A DNA stretch of 34,315 nucleotides, from IMG/VR virus record IMGVR_UViG_3300006810_000173, positions 1-34,315 of that record, one strand, 5' to 3'. A program made the position numbers and the translations under genes. Below the pieces are notes generated by a model that worked only from the letters and a program-made list of their open reading frames with translations, was not told the DNA's origin and made no database searches. Every line of letters starts with the position of its first letter. The stretch's first letter is position 1. The stretch comes from a virus. Shown here piece by piece: positions 29,450 to 34,315 of this stretch.

Positions 29450-29901
29450 TTTCAACCTTTGTTCGCTCGGTCTTCGTTCAGGGTGCTCCCAGTGACTGTG
29501 ACGAATGCCGAGAGGCGCAACGGTTCCGAGAAGATCAAGAAGAGTGTTGGTTTCGGACTTGCCCCTTCTCGGAATTTGAAAACCACCCGGTTGCGCCAAC
29601 CCTCTTTGGATTCCTTCGCATGACTCTTGAGTCAACTACCGGGTACGAAGATGAAGGGAGAACGCAGAGAACGGTTTTCTTTGTTGATGCGGCAAAGTTT
29701 CAGATGGCTTGTGATATGTTCTGGATTCCCAATGGGTTTGAAAGTTACTACTCACCCAGAATCCCTCTGGTTAGGGACAAGTTGCACGCCTGGAGCCTAG
29801 CCAATTGGCTTGGGGCCGAGATGAACGCGGCGCCGAGTTCTAGGAGGCCAGCCCATCAAAAGAGTTCCCTCTCTGGTGGAGGATGGACAAAGGTTGTTTA
29901 G
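29446..29901 (+). CDS. tail assembly chaperone extension reached by -1 frameshift
   Basis: From about 29428 frame 1 stays open to the TAG at 29899-29901. The 151-residue extension is protein-like (FVRSVFVQGAPSDCDECREA, FRTCPFSEFENHPVAP) and continues through ATG 29620. Upstream of that ATG, at least 55 codons look coding yet have no ATG, GTG or TTG. This is the expected structure of the lambda G-T frameshift product, here with a shift from frame 2 to frame 1. The most likely slip site is A-AAG-GAG at 29440-29446, next to the TAA; it is not a perfect X-XXY-YYZ heptamer. An alternative is initiation at ATT 29449. Cysteine pairs (CDEC, ECWFRTC) may bind metal. Confidence 0.65.
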   Translation, partial: VISTFVRSVFVQGAPSDCDECREAQRFREDQEECWFRTCPFSEFENHPVAPTLFGFLRMTLESTTGYEDEGRTQRTVFFVDAAKFQMACDMFWIPNGFESYYSPRIPLVRDKLHAWSLANWLGAEMNAAPSSRRPAHQKSSLSGGGWTKVV

Positions 29902-29903
29902 GC

Positions 29904-29936
29904 AAGACCCCCACCCCACAAAGGTGGGGGTCTTTT
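29904..29936 (+). terminator. rho-independent terminator before the tape measure gene
   Basis: GACCCCCACC (29906-29915) pairs with GGTGGGGGTC (29923-29932), extended by A-T pairs, with loop CCACAAA, followed by TTTTGTTTT. It divides chaperone and tape measure transcripts. Confidence 0.88.
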
Positions 29937-29939
29937 GTT

Positions 29940-29969
29940 TTGGCACGTTTTTTGCCTCAACGTGATAAT
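29940..29969 (+). promoter_or_regulatory. promoter of the tape measure gene
   Basis: TTGGCA (29940-29945), an 18-base spacer and GATAAT (29964-29969). The ATG at 29977 lies seven bases after it with no Shine-Dalgarno sequence, so the mRNA would be leaderless. Confidence 0.65.
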
Positions 29970-29976
29970 ATAGAAT

Positions 29977-32900
29977 ATGGCTCAGGTCTCTTCGTATTCC
30001 ATCAAGATTGACGTTGACGGCAAAGCCGCAATCAAGGCTTTTGACTCCCTCGGCAATGAACTCAACAAGCTAGAAGGGGAGTCAGAAGGGGCAAAGGGTG
30101 GCCTTGAGAGTGTCGGGAAGGCTTCCAAGAAAGCCGCAAAGGACACCTCTAAGGCCGGTCAGGAGATCTCTGAAGTTGTCAAAAGCCTTGCGGGGTTTGC
30201 CGCTGGCTTTCTTGCCATCAAGGGGACCCTTGCCCTTGTTTCTGGATTCTTCGGCAGTCTTGCGGAGAATCTAAACCAAACCGCCAACCTCTACAGACAA
30301 GCCACCTTGTATGGGCTCGACCCTGGATGGTTGGCCCAGATGACCTCCCTTGCCAAAGCCGCCGGTAAGGAGATGGATGACGTTCTTGATTTGGTGAGGG
30401 ACGTTAGGGAGAGGGTTGGTGAGGCTTTCAGGGAACTTGAAGCCGGGAACATTGCCAACACCTTCGTTGTGGCCTTTGGAGAACTTGGCAAGCAAGTTGA
30501 GGGCTTCAACCTTCGCGAGTCCCTCATGCGGTGGCGCACCAACACCGAAGAGGCGGTTGAGTTTGTAATTGAACGCCTCGGGGCGGCAGGGAAAGAAGGA
30601 GCAACCTTGCAAATGACCTTGCAAGAGATTGCCTCTGCTGGCTTTGAGAAGTTTGGACCGATCATCTCCGCTTTGGGAACCGATGGGGTGGCCGGTGCCC
30701 TCAAGACAATCAAGGCCATGGGGGTTGGGGCCAATGAAGAGCTCCTCCGCATGAACCATGAGGTTGCCTTTGAGTTTGGCCTTATTGGTCAGATGGGGGA
30801 GCAACTACAGAAAAGCGTTCTTGCGGGTCTTCTGCCCCTCCTCAGTAGCCTCACCGGAAAGGCTCTTGAGTTCATTGACAAGTTTGGTCCCCGAGGTTCT
30901 GAGAATATGCAGACCTTCGCCCGGAATATGTCTGGGACCATCCTGAATGTTCTTGAGGGCATGATTAAAGCCCTCTATGACGTTCTTAAAGCAGTCAATG
31001 ACAAAGGGGTCTGGGGAGCGTTCACAAGCGGTGCAGCTAACGCATGGGAGACCGTCAAGGGTTACGGGAAGGCGGCAATTCTCTCCATCTCAGCAATGTT
31101 GGTCGAGAACATCGGGGAAGCCCTTGCCAAGGCAACTGGGAAGTTCGGGGGACTCTTTATTGATGAAGAAGGGACGCGAAAAGCCGCCGAAGACCTAGCC
31201 AACAAAGCCGCCGCCGCAGAAAAAGCCGCCGCCGAAGCCGCCTCAAAGCCTATCGGCCAGGGGCAGTTGAAAGGGACTCTTGCCAACCTGAAAGACGGAA
31301 TGACACTCATTCGAGATGTCAGGAAGGAGGTGGAGGCTTACACTGGGGAGACGGACAAAAACACCGAGGCTCAGGGGAGAAACGCCAAAGCGCAAGAAGA
31401 AGTGAACGAGAGACGCGGGTTTTCGGCCCAGTATCTCCTTGAACTTGAAATGGCTTTCAAGGAAGAGACAAAAGCGGTCACCGCTTCAATTGTGGTGATG
31501 CAAGCCGAAAGAGATGCCCTTGCCGCCGCCGCAAGAGAGGGGATGAATCAAGCCCAGGCTCTCAAGGCTATTGAGTTGGGAACCATTGCCGCCAATGAAG
31601 CCGAAAAGAAGAGACTTGGGCTCTCTGATGATTCCCTCAAGATTTACAGGGACCAACAAGAGCAGATTAGAAACCTCAGAATCGAGACCGCCGCACTGAG
31701 GGAAGAGAACGAGATTGCCGACTCAATCCAATTCAGCGAAGAGAAGATTGAGTTTCTGGAATACGCCCGAGAAAACGCTCTCTCGATGGTCGAGATTACC
31801 AGAGAGTTGGCGGTCCTAGATGAAACCCGTTCCCTGACCTTGCAGGGGATCGGGGAAGAGCAAGCCCGGCAACTAGCCGAGCAGAAGATCGGGGCACAAC
31901 AGCTAGAGCAGGACTTCAAAGATTCTCTCTCTTCGATTGAGAAGTCCTTTGAGAAGACCTTTGACGGGTCACATTTTGCTTCGGCCTTCGATTCGATAGT
32001 TGACGCGGTGCTTGACGGAACCCTTGACATTGACAAGGCTTTCAGGAACCTCGGGCTATCGGTTGCAAAGGACTTTGTGAAGTCTTGGATGTCGGCAACC
32101 GATGACGCAGAGTCCATCTGGAACAAGTCAATCAAGGACATGGCTTCCGGGCTGGTTGACACTCTCAAGGGAGCCTTTGAAGGGATCGGGAGTTTCTTCA
32201 CAAAGATTTTCGATGGGGGCGGGGAGTCTCTGACAGATTCAGTCGATGGGGCGGTTGATATGGTAAAAGCCGCCTCGGGGGCAACTGAAGAAGGGGGTGG
32301 AATGATTGACTCCCTTATTGGTGGCTTCTCTGGAGTGATGGACATGGGCCTCGGTGGTCTCATGGAAATCGGGACTATGCTGTTTAGTATCGGCTCGATG
32401 CTTGCAGACGTGATTAGCTCCCTCCATAAACCAACCCGAGGGACAGAGTTGCGGCGCCAAATCTCCGAGGACCTCGGAGAAGACTCGGGCTTCAGAAGGG
32501 CTGGGGTAGAGTTTGACCCTCATCTTTCGGGCGAGATCGCTGCCGGTAGGTTCACTGGGGACCCTCAAGAATACCTGGGAACGCATGTTTTCACTGGGGG
32601 GAGACTTGGCTCAGATAAAGCCTCCCGAAGAAACCTCAACATTGGAATAGGCAAGGAATCAGCAATTACCACTGCCGAGAGAAGGGGAATGGGAGGGTCT
32701 GAGGCCCGCCAAATCTATGGCGCCACCGCCGCAATTGCGCCCTTCAGCCATGACTTTGACCCGGACAAGGCTGGGGATTTGTACCTTGTCGGGGAATCCG
32801 CAGGTCTTCTTTGGACAGAAGGATTTTCTGATGCGGTAGCCTCGGGCAATATGGACCCAGAAGAGGCATACCAGAAGGCTATGGAGATGGCGCGAGAACA

Positions 32901-34315
32901 AGCCGAAGTCGCTGGGGTTACCCTTGCCGATGCTTTAGGGGGGCTCAACAAACAGTTTGACTCTTATATTGATTACGTCAGGCAATCTGACGCCGCAAAT
33001 AAACACAATGAAGCCGAAATCATGAAGATCGGAGGGCAGGAGTTCGGAGACAGAACAGCGGGAATCATTGCCCTCCTCGGGAATGAGACGGGAATGCAAG
33101 CCTCCCTGCAAGTCCTCAAGTCCTTCACCAAGGAAGTAAATGGGGAAATCATCCCGGCATTTAAGGAGATCGGCCCAGAGTTTGAAAGGGCAATCCTTGA
33201 GATGGACTTTGACGCTCTCTCGGAATTGATCGGTGCCCAGTTTGAGGCTGGCTTTGACCTCGACCCAGAGCTCATCAAGGCCAAGATTGCCGCCATGACC
33301 GCGAGCATTGAGACAATCGGGCCAGTCTTCACAGACTCTATCAAGCAAGGGAACGACACCCTTCAAACCACCGCAAACATTCTTGACGCTGTAAAAACCC
33401 AACTCCTCGACGCTTTCGGGAATGAGGTGACGGCATCAATGATGAACGCAACCAACATTGCCGGTTCATTCTCCGATGCCTTCGAGTTGATCGGGAACAT
33501 GGGGGACTTTGATTTTACCTCGGGCGGCAATGCTGAGTTCATGGTCCTAATGGATGAAGCCATTGCCTCCGGTAAGGCTAACCTTGAAGAGTACGCGCCG
33601 CAGATCAGACTGGCTCAACAGCACATGGAAGAAATGAAAAGGTTGGTCGAGGAGGCTCTTGCCCCGAGTCCCCTTGAAGAGTTCTTCTTGATGATGGAGG
33701 AGAAGGTCAAAGGGATTGAGGACGCCTTCTCTTCCTCCATGAAAACCGCTTTTGCCGACGCAATCGCAAACTCCGAAACAGAAGATGAAGCAATTGACGC
33801 TTTCACCGCTTCTTTCAATCAGTCTCTCGAAAAGGCAACCTTTGACGCTATTGTCAACGGTGCCATGAACGCGGCGGTCCAGGGCGCCGCCCTCGCGCCC
33901 CTCTTGGCCGAATTGGAAATGATGACTGCCGCCGCAATGGCAGACGGCCAGGTCTCCGAGTCCGAAAGGGCGCAACTGGCCGAGTTGATGAAAAGCATCA
34001 ACACTCAAGGCGCCAAAGTAACGGAGATGATGGCACCGATCATCTCAGACGCAAAAGCCCTGTCTGACCAAAACAAGGCCATTGCCGCCGAGGCTCAGGA
34101 GGTTGGCAGAAGTAGGACAGAGGAAAGAATGCGAAGGAGAGGGGAACCGTTCCCGGAAGACAGACAAGGCCCATTTGGTCGAAGAGCAACCCCTTCTAGA
34201 GAGTTCGCTTCTTCGTTGGATAATACAGCTGAAACGATCAGTTCTGGGGTTGCCAATGAGGAGCTAGCTTCTTCGTTGGTTGATATGGTCGAAGCGATTA
34301 ACTCCGACTCGACAA
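29977..34315 (+). CDS. tape measure protein, truncated by the window edge
   Basis: The frame is open for 1446 codons and runs off the right edge, so the full length is not known. The start (ATG 29977) gives an N-terminus with a charged helix (SYSIKIDVDGKAAIKAFDSL). Hydrophobic helices occur at about 70-100 (SLAGFAAGFLAIKGTLALV) and near 780-800 (GLMEIGTMLFSIGSMLADVI). The rest is long helical, Ala- and Glu-rich coiled coil (AANKAAAAEKAAAEAAS). Length, helicity and location after the chaperones identify it. It sets tail length and helps eject DNA. The right end has degenerate repeats (ASSL..TAETISS, ASSL..MVEAINS). It is transcribed from its own promoter. Confidence 0.88.
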   Translation, partial: MAQVSSYSIKIDVDGKAAIKAFDSLGNELNKLEGESEGAKGGLESVGKASKKAAKDTSKAGQEISEVVKSLAGFAAGFLAIKGTLALVSGFFGSLAENLNQTANLYRQATLYGLDPGWLAQMTSLAKAAGKEMDDVLDLVRDVRERVGEAFRELEAGNIANTFVVAFGELGKQVEGFNLRESLMRWRTNTEEAVEFVIERLGAAGKEGATLQMTLQEIASAGFEKFGPIISALGTDGVAGALKTIKAMGVGANEELLRMNHEVAFEFGLIGQMGEQLQKSVLAGLLPLLSSLTGKALEFIDKFGPRGSENMQTFARNMSGTILNVLEGMIKALYDVLKAVNDKGVWGAFTSGAANAWETVKGYGKAAILSISAMLVENIGEALAKATGKFGGLFIDEEGTRKAAEDLANKAAAAEKAAAEAASKPIGQGQLKGTLANLKDGMTLIRDVRKEVEAYTGETDKNTEAQGRNAKAQEEVNERRGFSAQYLLELEMAFKEETKAVTASIVVMQAERDALAAAAREGMNQAQALKAIELGTIAANEAEKKRLGLSDDSLKIYRDQQEQIRNLRIETAALREENEIADSIQFSEEKIEFLEYARENALSMVEITRELAVLDETRSLTLQGIGEEQARQLAEQKIGAQQLEQDFKDSLSSIEKSFEKTFDGSHFASAFDSIVDAVLDGTLDIDKAFRNLGLSVAKDFVKSWMSATDDAESIWNKSIKDMASGLVDTLKGAFEGIGSFFTKIFDGGGESLTDSVDGAVDMVKAASGATEEGGGMIDSLIGGFSGVMDMGLGGLMEIGTMLFSIGSMLADVISSLHKPTRGTELRRQISEDLGEDSGFRRAGVEFDPHLSGEIAAGRFTGDPQEYLGTHVFTGGRLGSDKASRRNLNIGIGKESAITTAERRGMGGSEARQIYGATAAIAPFSHDFDPDKAGDLYLVGESAGLLWTEGFSDAVASGNMDPEEAYQKAMEMAREQAEVAGVTLADALGGLNKQFDSYIDYVRQSDAANKHNEAEIMKIGGQEFGDRTAGIIALLGNETGMQASLQVLKSFTKEVNGEIIPAFKEIGPEFERAILEMDFDALSELIGAQFEAGFDLDPELIKAKIAAMTASIETIGPVFTDSIKQGNDTLQTTANILDAVKTQLLDAFGNEVTASMMNATNIAGSFSDAFELIGNMGDFDFTSGGNAEFMVLMDEAIASGKANLEEYAPQIRLAQQHMEEMKRLVEEALAPSPLEEFFLMMEEKVKGIEDAFSSSMKTAFADAIANSETEDEAIDAFTASFNQSLEKATFDAIVNGAMNAAVQGAALAPLLAELEMMTAAAMADGQVSESERAQLAELMKSINTQGAKVTEMMAPIISDAKALSDQNKAIAAEAQEVGRSRTEERMRRRGEPFPEDRQGPFGRRATPSREFASSLDNTAETISSGVANEELASSLVDMVEAINSDST
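34201..34307 (+). repeat. degenerate 63-base repeats in the tape measure gene
   Basis: GCTTCTTCGTTGG occurs at about 34207 and 34267, and the following segments are alike (AATACAGCTGAAACGATCA versus GATATGGTCGAAGCGATTA). The encoded units EFASSLDNTAETIS and ELASSLVDMVEAIN are 20-21 residues apart. Only two units fit before the edge. Confidence 0.65.

Noticed and set aside
1-34315. tRNA genes, CRISPR arrays, insertion sequences and integrase
   Set aside because: None was seen: no cloverleaf-like sequence, no spaced repeats, no transposase or integrase motifs.

Overview
This window is a contiguous piece of a tailed double-stranded DNA phage or prophage with a long, siphovirus-like tail. The evidence is a full set of morphogenesis genes: terminase subunits, a portal fused to a Mu F-like head protein, an HK97-type prohead protease and capsid, head-tail connectors, a tail tube, tail assembly chaperones with a probable frameshift, and a very long tape-measure gene cut by the right edge. 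All genes but one lie on the + strand, packed with 1-20 base overlaps. Base composition is moderately GC-rich, and GTG and TTG starts are frequent. No integrase, lysis gene or tRNA is visible. The host cannot be named. At least five genes have a -10-like hexamer 6-7 bases before the start codon and no usable Shine-Dalgarno sequence, which points to a host that translates leaderless mRNAs well, such as Actinomycetota or Deinococcota; this is inference.

Layout. 1-4100: a G-quadruplex-prone promoter, a small basic protein, a C5-cytosine methyltransferase carrying a second gene nested in another frame, a GT-B glycosyltransferase and a run of small unknown genes. 4200-8810: the portal-MuF fusion and a protease-scaffold fusion. 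8840-10900: a small protein, a second GT-B enzyme and a GT-A glycosyltransferase. 10900-14760: a beta-rich virion-like protein, then four consecutive proteins with Sec signal peptides and a membrane protein. 14745-16818: head-tail connector, gp10-like protein and tail-terminator-like protein. 16823-23725: the DNA metabolism block, with a RecT-like annealing protein, PD-(D/E)XK nuclease, SSB, primase-helicase, a sulfotransferase-like protein, a DUF3310 protein and small genes. 23750-26152: an RRM protein, a coiled-coil peptide and both terminase subunits. 26153-26395: the only minus-strand gene. 26576-34315: capsid, tail tube, chaperones and tape measure.

How it works together. Methyltransferase, glycosyltransferases and sulfotransferase suggest that the phage modifies DNA, virion or host-surface polymers. 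The annealing protein, nuclease, SSB and primase-helicase form a recombination-replication unit under two similar promoters (TTGACC, 17-18 bases, TATCCT) at 16897 and 18918. Structural genes are split: portal and protease lie about 20 kb before terminase and capsid, with secreted proteins and the replication block between them. The parts most worth attention are the nested gene in the methyltransferase, the secreted four-gene cassette, the leaderless promoter set, and the divergently promoted minus-strand gene.
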